Shown in pieces: positions 10,996 to 21,505 of a stretch of 64,000 bases of DNA (the stretch's first letter is position 1; every line of letters begins with the position of its first letter). A program made the position numbers and the translations under genes. A model generated the notes under the pieces. It was given only the letters and a program-made list of their open reading frames with translations, ran no database searches and had not been told where the DNA came from. Origin of the DNA: Boesenbergia rotunda (Eukaryota; Streptophyta; Magnoliopsida; Zingiberales; Zingiberaceae); contig JAGFNQ010007681.1 in the NCBI GenBank assembly GCA_024364735.1, forward strand, positions 1 through 64,000, read 5' to 3'.

Positions 10996-11330
10996 CTACC
11001 GGCTAGGCAACAATGACCGTCAGATGGAGAGGAGGAAAATGGCGGGCTCCGGTCTCCATCATCCGATCCGTGCGATTCCCCACGCCCCGAAGCTTCTCGC
11101 GAACGCCACACGAAGCCGCGCCAATGATGCCTCGATACCGGAGGCATCCATTCAGTAGTGGACACGTGGCGGCATTGATGAATAACTGAGTGGGAGGTCG
11201 GGCGCGCGGGAGACTAACTCGGAGTGCAAAGAACGCGCGGGAAAGCGGAAAGGAAGTCAGGCCGACCGGGCCGGGAGCCTAGTCAGTCGGACTTGACGCC
11301 TCCTTCGACTAGACTTGAAGGGGAGGCTTG

Positions 11331-12492
11331 TGATCCGGGCGAGCGGTTTTTTATCAGGGATGAGAGCCCGGTCGGAGAAAACCCGGTTCAACCCGGCTCA
11401 AGAACAATAGAGGCCGGGGCGGGCAGAAGCTCAAGTCGGAATCAAGTTCACCCTGGGCCATGCTCTTGAGGCTGACCTCCCGAGGTCAAGCGATCGAGGC
11501 TGAGCTCTCGAGGCTGACCTCCCGAGGTCGAGCGATAGAGGCTGAGCTCTGAGGCTGACCTCCCAGGTCAGCGATCGAGGCTGAGCTCTCGAGGCTGACC
11601 TCCCGAGGTCGACAAGAGCGATCGAGGCTGACCTCCCGAGGTCGAGCGATAGAGGCCGAGCTCCCGAGGCTGACCTCCCAAGGTCAAGCGATCGAGGCTG
11701 AGCTCTCGAGGCTGACCTCCCGAGGTCGAGCGATAGAGGCTGAGCTCTTGAGGCTGACCTCCCGAGGTCGAGCGATCGAGGCTGAGCTCTCGAGGCTGAC
11801 CTCCCGAGGTCGAGCGATCGAGGCTGACCTCCCGAGGTCGAGCGATCGAGGCCGACTCCCGAGGCTGACCTCCCGGGGTCGAACGATCGAGGCTGAGCTC
11901 CTGAGGTTGAGCTCTCGAGGCCGAGTCCTCGAGATCACGCTCTCGAGGCCGAGTTCTCGAGATCACGCTCTCGAGGCCGAGCTCTCGAAACCGAGCTCCT
12001 GAGTCCCGAGATCACGCTCTCGAGGCCGAACTCTCGGAACCGAGCTCTCGAGGCTGACCTCCTGAGTCTGAGCTCCCGAGGTCGAACGATCGAGGCCGAG
12101 TTCTTGAGTCTCATTCCTCGCAAGGTCCCGTCAAAACTCTCCGTTAAGAGGCGTCGTCATCATCTGACGTGGCCGCCCAACGTTAATTAGGGGCAGGATC
12201 ACAGGCTGGCAGACTGCCGTGTCAGTCTCACTCCGCCGCTAAGACAGCCACTTACTTAGCTTAATCCCTGACTAATCTTTAACAAGATGTGACAGTTCGC
12301 ACGCTGAAGACCTTTTCGCCCCCTATATAAACCCCACAGGTGCTCCATAGAAGGGATCGCTGCCATTTGCAACCGCACCACTACATTAAGAGTTCTGTTT
12401 TGGTCCGACCTCCCAAGCTACAGCAGACCGAGTCGGCTTGGTTAGACCGAGTCATTCGGGGGAGAATCGATCTTCGCTTGTCGACAGGATCA
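11331..12492 (+). mobile_element. Tat-type 3' LTR, 1162 bp
   Basis: Begins TGATCCGGGC at 11331 and ends GACAGGATCA at 12492, so its ends are inverted TGATCC/GGATCA. The same ends occur in the Tat element at 29845-32665. A TATA box (TATATAAA, 12324-12331) precedes a 160-bp R/U5. U3 is mostly minisatellite. The following bases CATAC would be the target duplication; the partner is not available. Confidence 0.8.
11466..12115 (+). repeat. Minisatellite in Tat LTR U3
   Basis: A degenerate tandem array of about 42-bp units repeats GACCTCCCGAGGTC, CGATCGAGG and GAGCTCTCGAGG. Most sub-blocks are themselves short palindromes, so the array can fold into consecutive stem-loops. The 3' third (from about 11900) shifts to GAGATCACGCTCTCGAGGCC-type units. 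ORFs of 62-132 codons on both strands are by-products of the periodicity. Confidence 0.9.
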
Positions 12493-12720
12493 CATACGTA
12501 TGATATATCCGAGTTTATTGGTTTCATTCTGAGCTGTCGGTTTCACTTTTCTTATGCCCAAGTGAAGTATCCTTCGTAGTTCTTCTTAGATGAAACGTGA
12601 AAGTAGCTTTTGTTTGTCTAGATCTTACTTATAGCTTTGTTTTGCTTAGATGATGTAGTTTACAACTGCTATGATATGGTTAATAATATAAATGCTTGTT
12701 CTCATATTTCCAATACTTGG

Positions 12721-12819
12721 TCAGTTGGTTCTGTGAATACTTTTGAGACAAGCAAGTCGTCTGCAGAGTTTGCTGATTTGTACGAACTAGACGAACTTAC
12801 TGGTGGGCATTTATCATGA
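12721..12819 (+). pseudogene. Possible orphan 3' exon of an interrupted gene
   Basis: After an acceptor-like TACTTGGTCAG (ending about 12722) the plus strand reads 30-odd codons with normal composition. They end DLYELDELTGGHLS and a stop at 12819. No upstream exon is seen: the Tat LTR ends 230 bp before it. The protein family is not recognised. It could be a chance ORF; I record it because of the good acceptor and its convergent position to the next gene. Confidence 0.25.
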
Positions 12820-13466
12820 TGCTTGATGATGAGGTCGCCAGCCGATCTGCATCCACGACCATCTATCTTGCATTCCCTTTGCATGTGCATACTTTAATGG
12901 TGTATCACATGGTTTGATTGGTTGACTGATCAAAGTGTTTATTTTTTTAATTAAATATCTGGATTTGTTCAGCTCCGCAATCTGACTATTCCTAGTTAGA
13001 TTTTTGGTTTGTTCAATTGCACAGGTGAATCTTTCTTCTGGATACACACTAGAATTGACACTGAATTTTAACAGAAGAAATCAACTGAACGAAAGCAGAG
13101 AAGTGATCAAAGCTCAACAAAGCAACCCATAAAACCAAGCCAGGTAGGAGACCAAAACTATCAGAGCAAGGGAACTTTTCCAATTATTGAAGAAATCTGG
13201 AGAACTGTCTATCACAACAAACCTCAAAAGAACTTTTTGCAAACGAAATCCAAAATTGATTGCCAAAGAAAGAGACAAGTCTGTTTATAAAATCTTCCAA
13301 TCAATTTTGATAGACCAACAATTGCATAACATCAATGACAAATACTAGTGAATCATCTCACGTAACAAGATCCCTTCTACAGATAAAAATGTGAAACAAG
13401 AGTGGTTAAATGCCCTAGAAATCCTTCAAAGGCTCATACCTTCACCAAGCGATTGCATTATCCGCA
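12820..13466. other. Intergenic, 3' flank of O-fucosyltransferase-like gene
   Basis: AT-rich, without recognisable coding or repeat structure. It probably holds the 3' UTR of the minus-strand gene ending at 13467. Confidence 0.5.
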
Positions 13467-15227
13467 TCAAGAAGTAGCAGGACAGGTATTGACACCGTCC
13501 TTGCAGTCGCTGGTTAGATCATTGAAGGTCTCAAGCTGCTTCTTTCCTCTCAAGAACACTTCGGTATCAACTTCCACCCTCATGTAGCCATCGAATTCCA
13601 CAGCTACACCGTTATTGAGTTCCTTTGTCTCCTGATACCACTCACTAGTATCATTCCACAAATCTTTGAAGTCGTCTAGGAAATAGGTGGTATACTTATC
13701 CTTGAGGGGATCGAAGAAGGAGATATCAGGCTCGTTTGTGGCGATGTACAGCCGTCTTCCGTTGTCGATCTTGTCACCCAGCGTCGCGAGCAGGGCATCT
13801 GGCGAGGTGTCCCTGGCGAGGTTGGGCCACAGTTGAGTGTTCCTCGCCTTGTCTTCTCGAACGATGTGGACGGAGTCGAAGTCCCAGCTCAGGCGCGAGG
13901 AGATGGCGGAGACGATCTCCATCAGGCGGCGGGACTTCCAGAGGAGGTTCCATGGGCGCTGGATCACGGATTCGGTCTCCCCTTCGCAAACCCTGTACCA
14001 GTAGTTGTCTGGCTCGACGTCTCCAAATTTCCTCATGATGAGTGTGTCCTTGACGCCTGCCAGGTTCATGGGCGTCACCTTGAGGTCGTCCACGAAGTGT
14101 AAGGGAAGCTTGTCCTTTTTCTCCCATTTTCCCCAGTCCGTCCAGAACTGGCGCTGGTCGATCACAGAAGCCGAGTTCTTGAGGTGCTCGAAGTCGAAGT
14201 AGAACCGGAAGTCCTTGCCGTCGGCGTCCTGGCCCGTACCAGTGTAGATCGAGGAGAGGCAAATGTTGAGATCCATGACAAGTGTTCGATTTAGGTACTG
14301 GGCTTCTCCCAGCGCGCAGAGGAAACTCCACAGATAGTGGTTCATGCTCTTGCAGCGGTCTCCGCCACCGACATAAACGAGGTACTTACCAGCGCCGAAG
14401 GTAGACTCCGACTCAATCACGGGGAGGGTGTCATTGATCGCTTCTCCGACCACGGGCACCGACTCTGTCTTCGGCTCATCGGCCTCTGGGAGGTTCTTCT
14501 TGGGTTCGAAGACGGCCTCGCTGGTGGGGGCAGATCCAGATCCGCGTTTGGAGCGGCGGCGCTTCCGCGCGTTGACTCCCGAGTGGTAGTCGCCGATCTT
14601 GGCGACGGTGAGGGTACAATTGGCGGATCTGACGAGGTGGAAGCGGCGGTAGTCCTTGTACAACGTGGGGCGGTTGGCGTCGCGAGGGCGGAAGCGCCAC
14701 GCCATATCACAGATGTCGGAGGCTTCGGGGACGGCGGCCGGCTTTCCGAAGCGGTAGAAATGGATGTCCGGGAAGCCCTCTATGGCGGCGCGCATCATCA
14801 CGTTGAAGAGCTCGCGGTCGGAGCAGTCAACAGGGGCGCCGTGGTCGCACTCGACCGGAGCAACGACGGAGGACGCAGCGGTGGGAGTCTCGATGTCGGA
14901 GATCTGGATGAAGGGGGCGGCGTCGCCGACGACGGGGGTCTCGGAGGCGCTGGAGGAGGGGAAGGAGGCGGCGGAGGAGTTCTGGAAGTCTTCGCCGGTG
15001 CGGAGGACGGAGACGTCCGAAAGGAAGGTGGCGTTGGAGGTGGAGGTGAGGAAGGAGGTGAGTTTGGAGGAGGGAGAGGAGGAGGAGGGGTGGAGGAGGG
15101 GGTCTTCGGGTTGGTAGGTGGCGACGATGATGGTGAAGACGAGGACGGCGGCGACGAAGAGGGCGAATCCGCCGTTGCGGATGAGGTGGTCCGGGCGGAG
15201 ATGGAAGCGCCGGTCAGGTTCCATCAC
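13467..15227 (-). CDS. O-fucosyltransferase-like family protein (plant GT, single exon)
   Basis: A 586-residue protein with no introns. A short Arg-rich cytosolic tail is followed by one membrane anchor (about residues 19-38, GGFALFVAAVLVFTIIVATY), giving a type II Golgi-like topology. Next comes a Ser/Thr-rich stem of about 100 residues, and then the conserved domain. Its best-preserved block begins around residue 280 with YLVYVGGGDRCKSMNHYLW and runs through NYWYRVCEGETESVIQRPW to a C-terminal VFLRGKKQLETFNDLTSDC. This matches the plant O-fucosyltransferase-like proteins typified by Arabidopsis At5g50420 and At1g17270. Donor and acceptor are not established for this subgroup, so the enzymatic role is family-level inference. 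The start codon is followed by a second ATG; either could be used. The 5' half is GC-rich, as is common in monocot genes. The copy looks intact. Confidence 0.9.
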   Translation of the reverse strand: MMEPDRRFHLRPDHLIRNGGFALFVAAVLVFTIIVATYQPEDPLLHPSSSSPSSKLTSFLTSTSNATFLSDVSVLRTGEDFQNSSAASFPSSSASETPVVGDAAPFIQISDIETPTAASSVVAPVECDHGAPVDCSDRELFNVMMRAAIEGFPDIHFYRFGKPAAVPEASDICDMAWRFRPRDANRPTLYKDYRRFHLVRSANCTLTVAKIGDYHSGVNARKRRRSKRGSGSAPTSEAVFEPKKNLPEADEPKTESVPVVGEAINDTLPVIESESTFGAGKYLVYVGGGDRCKSMNHYLWSFLCALGEAQYLNRTLVMDLNICLSSIYTGTGQDADGKDFRFYFDFEHLKNSASVIDQRQFWTDWGKWEKKDKLPLHFVDDLKVTPMNLAGVKDTLIMRKFGDVEPDNYWYRVCEGETESVIQRPWNLLWKSRRLMEIVSAISSRLSWDFDSVHIVREDKARNTQLWPNLARDTSPDALLATLGDKIDNGRRLYIATNEPDISFFDPLKDKYTTYFLDDFKDLWNDTSEWYQETKELNNGVAVEFDGYMRVEVDTEVFLRGKKQLETFNDLTSDCKDGVNTCPATS

Positions 15228-15940
15228 TGCTGGTGGATCTGGAAGACGATTAGATCTAGTGATTTGGAATGAACTGCTACGCGGAGTATTTGGTTCTTAA
15301 TGTCGCTGTTTTAGCTCATTGCTCTTGGTCCCTTTGTAATGGTTGCATCCACCGACAAGCACTAACATTAATAATTGTAATAGTTTAATTGTTATTATTA
15401 TTGTTATTACACATTTACATTGAAAATAGTTTTTGAATTTAAATTATGCATTACTACCTAATAAAAAATATAAGATTAAAAAAATAGCATTAATAAAGCA
15501 TAATTGTTAGAGCAGTTGTTAAATTAATAAAGCATGATTGTGCTTGTAAATGAAAATGCAAGTCAACGAATATTTTTATAATATAAAATATATTTTAAAA
15601 TAAATATAATTTTGAATTTTTTAGTTTGAAAAATAAAACAAAAACCAGTATTACTGATTCAATTTGTTGAGTTGGTATCACATATCAATTTAGATTAATT
15701 AAATCTAAAATGATTAATTTAATTTTATGAAAAAAATTTATCTATCATCACAATAAATGAATAAGTGCTCGCAGTTTAAATCTAAAGTTTTTGATCTTAT
15801 AAACATTTTCTATCGATCGCTTAAATCAGAAAGTGCTAACAACAAACAATCTATCAATCTAACATTCTTAGATGACTATCTATTAAAAAAAATTATCTAT
15901 TAATTCAATAAACTTAATACTCAATCCTTATATATTTGCC
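15228..15940. other. AT-rich intergenic DNA and upstream region of the gene ending at 13467
   Basis: No TATA box or ORF of note. Beyond about 15360 the sequence becomes strongly AT-rich without recognisable features. Confidence 0.5.
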
Positions 15941-16512
15941 AAATTTCAAGATCTCCAACCCAAAATATTATATTTGGTATCAATTTCACATTAAAATGAT
16001 ATAATTTCAACATCAAAAACTATTTCAACTTTAATCCACTCACACCATATCGCACCAAAAAAGAATATTCTCTAGAATATTCTATTACGTCTTACTCATA
16101 ATTTAATTATCAATATAAATTTTAATTTAGTAATCTTTTATGATACTTATTATATTTAAAATTAATATTTTTATTTAATAAGTTAATTTTTTAAAATTTA
16201 CATCAAACTAATTTATATAAAAATATTTTAAAATAACACATAAATAGAATAAAATATATTACTAATTTTATTTATGATACTTAATAATATATATTGTATT
16301 TACTGATTATATATTATAATAAGATTTTTTAAATATAAAAAAAATAAAAAATTAATGACACCAAATTTGGTGTTGCAACAGTGCATCACCAAAAATGGTG
16401 TCGCATTGTTGTAACACCAAATTTGGTGTTGGGATTTGAGATATTGATTGGAAAAGTTTGGTATTAATTTTATATTAAATTTAATATTTTAGGGCATCGG
16501 TTGGAAATTTCC
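15941..16512. repeat. Foldback / MITE-like element
   Basis: The ends are imperfect inverted repeats: TCCAACC then AAAATATTA on the left, and TAATATTTTA then GGTTGGA on the right. The centre (16358-16432) is a stronger palindrome built from ACACCAAATTTGGTGTT blocks around ACCAAAAATGGT. No clear target duplication was found, so boundaries are approximate. Confidence 0.45.
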
Positions 16513-17129
16513 TAAGCCAATAGACAACGACACATAGTTATACGTAGTTAGATGTCAATAATAGGAAAAAAAATTATAAAGTATAAAATTTATTATTTTG
16601 GGTTCTAAATAGAAGGTCATAACATATATATATATGTTCATTTATAATATTAAATTGTCCTTGTTTAATGGATCGATGGCTAATATATAAGATATTATCA
16701 CTATAAGATTTAGAGTTAAATATTGATGAAGTCAAGTGTTTGCTCTTTCTTATATGTTAGTCACTATTTGAATTAGTAACCTTCATAATTTATCTTTTTT
16801 ATATTGTATATTGATTTTGAAACATATTGACAGGGGTACTAGTGAGCATTATTACCTTAAATTGGCTCCTTAGGATTCAATACGATGGTAAAAACATAAA
16901 AGATATGATATGAAGTTGGAATGCCAAGCACCACCGGAGGCATCTTGCATGCGGTGAGCCGTCCTAGACACTCAGGCTAACATCTTCATGCGTGCGTACA
17001 ACTAATTTTAGAAACGATCAATCTAATTTTTGTTTAAATGGTCCATACATCTAACTTTTGGAATCAGTTAACCTAAATGATCTATATATCTAACTTTTGG
17101 AATCAATTAATCCCGGAGACGATCAATTT
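16513..17129. other. AT-rich intergenic DNA
   Basis: No coding, RNA or mobile-element signature recognised. Confidence 0.4.
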
Positions 17130-17263
17130 GATTCTATAAAAAAATTTTATGGACCACCAAAATAAATCTGAGAAGCATAGATGGATCATGATGGAAGATT
17201 CTATAAAAAAATTTTATGGACCACCAAAATAAATCTGAGAAGCATAGATGGATCATGATGGAA
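17130..17263. repeat. Exact 67-bp tandem duplication
   Basis: Two head-to-tail copies (17130-17196 and 17197-17263) start GATTCTATAAAAAAATTTTA and look identical, which points to a recent local duplication. Confidence 0.9.
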
Positions 17264-17403
17264 GGTCCAATATTGCGATAATTCAAAAAAAACACTATAT
17301 GATATACTTTGTAAGAGATTTTAACCATCATTATATGAGAATCCATTCTATGTCTTACTTTATATCTATTGGGATTACAAATATAGTTTCATATTGAAAA
17401 TAT

Positions 17404-18120
17404 ATGGGAAAAATAATGAGCTTATAAGAGAAATATATCTTCATTAATATGAAGCCTTTTGGGGAGAATCCAAGAGCAAAATCATGAGGGCTTAAGTTCA
17501 AAGTAGACAATATCATAATATTGTTATAGTAATATTTTAAAGGCCCTACACGGTCGGTCCCACAACCATTTGTAAGGAGGTAAATCAAGAAGCTGTAGTT
17601 GGACATTGTACCAACTCAACAATGCCCCTCTTATCCTATGTCATAAAAAAAATGATGAATTAGATAACATCGAATCTAAGACAACCGACTTGACTTGGCC
17701 CCACAGAAGTTTCCCATTGACAGTTAGGGCAAATTGGGAACACTTACTGCGGATGGCCAAGAAGTCCATCATCCCGTGATTACGCACCCAATTTGAAGGA
17801 AATATTTCTCTAAAATACATCATAGCTGATGATCAAACCTAAGAGACAACTTGACATTCTTTTACTAGACCGTAGCCCCGGACACCTCTTATCCTATATC
17901 ATTCTACAAAAGGTGATACACACACCTTAAACGTCCCACCCTGCTGATCCGACAGGTATTTGTGGAGAGATAAATAAGAAAATTGAGCATGTCAGCACAT
18001 GAGAGAGTATTTCTCTCGGCTTTGTTGGGAATCAACCTCTGCTCCATTTTGTAACTCCTGTTAGAGATCGGTGCGTCAGCTAGAGGTGGTGAATATTCAT
18101 TCACCCACTTCGTCACTCGT
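17404..18120. repeat. Dispersed plant repeat remnants, class not assigned
   Basis: The stretch around 17454-17515 (TTTTGGGGAGAATCC, CATGAGGGCTTAAG, GTAGACAATATCAT) resembles a repeat I know from many plant genomes but cannot classify. A related block (CCTCTTATCCTATATCAT...) recurs at 17612-17643 and 17885-17905. No gene. Confidence 0.35.
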
Positions 18121-19075
18121 TCTTCTTACACGGTTAGTTTGCGCAAGTGGAATAATATAAACTAAAACTAACGCAAAGGAAGACAAACAAATATAACGTG
18201 TTTCGGAGATAAAGCTCCTACTCCACGGCTGTTCGTAAGGTGGACGATCCCAATCTGTTGATGGATGACTCCCTGGAAAGCCTCCGGCTAGCTTGTGTAA
18301 CTCATTGTGGGTGGAGAAACCTCACCACAACCCGCAACACACACCTGAGCACTTAGACTATTAATTAGTCTTTAACCAAAGCCAATTTCGTCAACTCTAG
18401 CCAGTAAAACCGAGCACCTTTAAATAGAGCTCGTGGCTGAACTAGCCATTATCAGTCGACTGGTGCCAACCAAATCCGAATGTTATAACCCAAAGTTCAA
18501 ATTCCCAACCGACACCAGTCGATTGCACAGAAGATTAGTCGATTGATCTTTCTGTGCCCTACACCAGTCGACAGCTACAAGCCGCAGTCGATTTCCCAAA
18601 CCCTAAACCTAGGGTTTCCCTTCCTGAGTATAATTCTCTAAGCACTCGGATACTCACGACTCAGCTGACTCTTCACCTACCAGTCTCGACCTGTTGCCTT
18701 CAAGCATTCTTCGACTTTGGCTCTCGTCCCTCAAATGCATACGAACCCGCGGCTCGTCCTCATGTCATCCTTCGCGTATGCCTCGAAGTGTGCTTCCCTC
18801 GGCTCATCGATCCTGCTTTGTCCACGGTTCCTCGGATGCATATAAGCCCACGGCTTGTCTCCTCGTGTCATCCTTCACCGGACCCGAAATTGTCCAATTA
18901 AGCCTATGTGTATTCTGTAAACTTGCATACTCACATACACATATCAAATACAAGGGTGAATCTAACTTAACTCTTTGCCCAAACATCAAAATACATGGTC
19001 ACTCCGAACCATAGATTACTCCAATAATTTTTCCTTTTTTGATGTTTGACAATCCGTTTAAGTTAGGGGAAACAA
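18121..19075. repeat. Probable retrotransposon-derived non-coding DNA
   Basis: Moderate-GC sequence unlike its AT-rich surroundings, with direct sub-repeats such as CATACGAACCCGCGGCTCGTC and CATATAAGCCCACGGCTTGTC (18738-18860). It ends in a pyrimidine/purine transition (TTTTTTGATGTTTGACAATC, 19033-19052) that I associate with internal ends of copia elements. No LTR pair or target duplication is visible. Low certainty. Confidence 0.3.
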
Positions 19076-19107
19076 ATAGCAAGTACAATGCTAAATCTCA
19101 AGGAAAA

Positions 19108-19313
19108 TGATATGCTTAGTGAAAAATCTCAAGGAAAGCTCAGTGAATGACGTGACACTTTATATGTAGTGATCCCGACGGGTTCACCGTGCCCCCCAGG
19201 ATATAGTTTGATTCGGTACGACGGTCTCTGCCCGGGCGCTAATCGGATGTGTGCATGCAAAGTGTTACGTCATTCACTGAACGTTTCATTGAGTTTTTTC
19301 ACTAAGTGTATCA
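19108..19313. mobile_element. MITE copy A, long inverted repeats
   Basis: The left end TGATATGCTTAGTGAAAAA and the right end, read on the minus strand, TGATACACTTAGTGAAAAA pair over about 60 bp, including CAGTGAATGACGT. The core contains GACGGGTTCACC and ATAGTTTGATTCGG. No target duplication is evident. Confidence 0.75.
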
Positions 19314-19333
19314 GAACTCATACTAACGGAAAA

Positions 19334-19553
19334 TGATATGCTCAATGAAAAATCTCAAGGAAAAACTCAGTAAATGACATGACACTTTGCATGCAGTGAT
19401 CCTCGACGGGTTCACTATAACCCCTAGATTATAGTTTGATTCGGGGCGGCGGCCAAAATCGCCGATAGTGTCTGAGCGATAATTAGATATGTGCATGCAA
19501 AATACCATATCATTCACTAAATGTTTTATTAAATTTTTTCACTGAATATATCA
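19334..19553. mobile_element. MITE copy B, same family, 20 bp from copy A
   Basis: Same ends and core as copy A, with more divergence (TGATATGCTCAATGAAAAA ... TTTTTTCACTGAATATATCA). The inverted repeats are about 60 bp. Adjacent same-family copies suggest insertion near or into a pre-existing copy. Confidence 0.75.
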
Positions 19554-20776
19554 AAATCTATCTATCCATCTCATGAAAATATCTTATCCTATATCATGAA
19601 CTACGAGATAATTGTTTTTGGAATGAATATGTTTTTTTTTTTATTTTCGTGTATCGGTTCGTATAAAATTATATCAGTGAATAATGTAGGCAAACGAGTT
19701 TTTTTATTGCTGTTTGGTCTATAGTAGATTTGAAAGGTTTTTTGAATGGCATTTTTGCACTAAAACTCATATCCATCTATATCAAAGCCTTAGATTAACA
19801 AAGCATTGATTATGCATCAGCCATTAGTGCTTCCATTTTTGAACTATGCAAATAGTCATAGTTGAGAAGCATGGATTGAGCATATTATTGCTCAGCTTCG
19901 ATCGATACGTTAGTGTTGCTCCATCAAGTTCTTAACTTGATATGATATCTAACTAGTTTTGTTTTTCCCTGGACGGTTGGGTAACTCTTTTTCTCAAGTC
20001 ATCTAAACTTCAACAAAAGCTACTTAAAAAAATATTAAACCATCCAAGCAAATTGAAAAGCACTGTGGATAGATGGTCAAAAAATCTCAACATCTCATAA
20101 TTGCACATTCAATTTGAATAAAAAAATCTTTATAATATACATCATAGTTAAGGATTGAACCATAAATGATTAAAAGATAATTTAATATCCTACTGCTATA
20201 TTATAATCCTGAAGATAAAATATAATTAAATTCAACAAAAGCTACATTTAAGAGCATATCACATCCATTGAAGAAAATGTCTAATCCAAACATGTAAACC
20301 TGAGTATTCGGGGGTCACTTTTTAGTATGTCATGAGTGATAAATTTAGGCACCAAACATGTTGGCAAAGCCATTCTTTATTACAACTGAAAGTCAAATTG
20401 GTGCTTAATCCAAGAAGGAAAAAAAATGGGTCCAAGTAGACAAACATTATTGAACATCAAAGGATCAAAGGCCTTTGAACCCAGGTGTAAATCCTGATTC
20501 CTGTGAAATCAAAAAAAAAAAAACCGTTAGGAAGAAACATGAAACACTAGATTTATAAAAGGAAATGTGTTATATAAGCCCGTAGAAGGATTGCAATACT
20601 TGGACGAGGAAAAACGCCAAGTGAAGTAGTTTTGAAAAACATGATAATTCAAGCACTTTCTTGATACAAAATAAACAAGCTCAACCGTCAAGCCTTTTGA
20701 CTCCTAAGTTATTGAATATTTAAAAAGTAAGCATCATAATAATAGTGGTACATATACATGAAAATTATAACAGAGC
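19554..20776. other. AT-rich intergenic DNA between MITE copies
   Basis: Nothing recognised beyond AT-rich sequence and an A-run at about 20510-20523. Confidence 0.4.
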
Positions 20777-21003
20777 TATCATATGCTCAAGGAAAAATCT
20801 CAATAGAAATCTCAAGGAATGATATGACACTTTACATGCACACGTCCTATTGTCGTCCGGATATCATCGGCGGTCGGAAGTCGCCGCCCCGAATCAAATT
20901 ATATCCTGGGAGGCACAGAGAACCCGTCGGGATCGCTGTATATAAAATGTCACGTCATTTCTTAAAATTTTCCTTGAGATTTTTCTCTGAACATGGTATT
21001 TTT
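20777..21003. mobile_element. MITE copy C, same family, inverted core
   Basis: The ends contain ATGCTCAAGGAAAAATCTCA and its inverted counterpart. The core GCCCCGAATCAAATTATATCC is the reverse complement of the core in copies A and B, so this copy lies in the opposite orientation. Confidence 0.65.
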
Positions 21004-21505
21004 CAGTATAACAGTACAGTTCAAGGAACCAATATAAATCACATGCATCCATAGAAAGAATGAGAATTAAATCAACATGTCATCACCACATGGATTCAAA
21101 TGATGGAAGAGAAAGAAAGTAGTAGCAAGAGCAGATTCTTTTCAATTTTTAGTTCAGTGTCAGCCGTCTTTGTTAAGTCATTAGCATACTTTAAACCAAA
21201 CAAAATGAATAGAAGATCATAATAAACAAAGACATCATACTATGACAAAGGAACAAAGATCTTAACAATATACCATGTAAAGAAGTCATATTTAAAAAAA
21301 GGGTTACAAATTAGTATGACTAGGAACTCGATGTTCTCTTGTATCATTGTAGAAAAGATCAACAGCAACAAAACAGACTAACAGTTCTTCCCACATCTAA
21401 ATAAATACTCTAATGCAATTTATAAGTATTATCAGCTCACAATTCAATTAATGTAGGACACATCAAATCCATATAAGAGCAAGTAGATTTCATGTGATAT
21501 AGCAT

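Larger units (their letters stand above)
7626..12492 (+). mobile_element. Ty3/gypsy element, Tat/Retand-like, 3' part with antisense extra ORF
   Basis: The 3' LTR (11331-12492) is plus-oriented. Upstream of it lie a purine-rich stretch (11317-11327), about 170 bp of other DNA and an antisense ORF at 8411-10793. An extra ORF antisense to pol, together with tandem repeats near the 3' end, is a recognised feature of plant Tat-lineage elements. The 5' part with gag-pol is not visible: the Angela element occupies 1-7625 and probably inserted here. Sequence 7626-8410 is GC-rich with no intact ORF. Confidence 0.7.

Noticed and set aside
11568..12123. Repeat-protein ORFs (SLDRSTSGGQPRE-type repeats)
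   Set aside because: Product of the LTR minisatellite; open in several frames on both strands.
14337..15272. 311-codon Gly/Glu-rich plus-strand ORF
   Set aside because: Antisense to the O-fucosyltransferase-like gene; low-complexity shadow of GC-rich codons.
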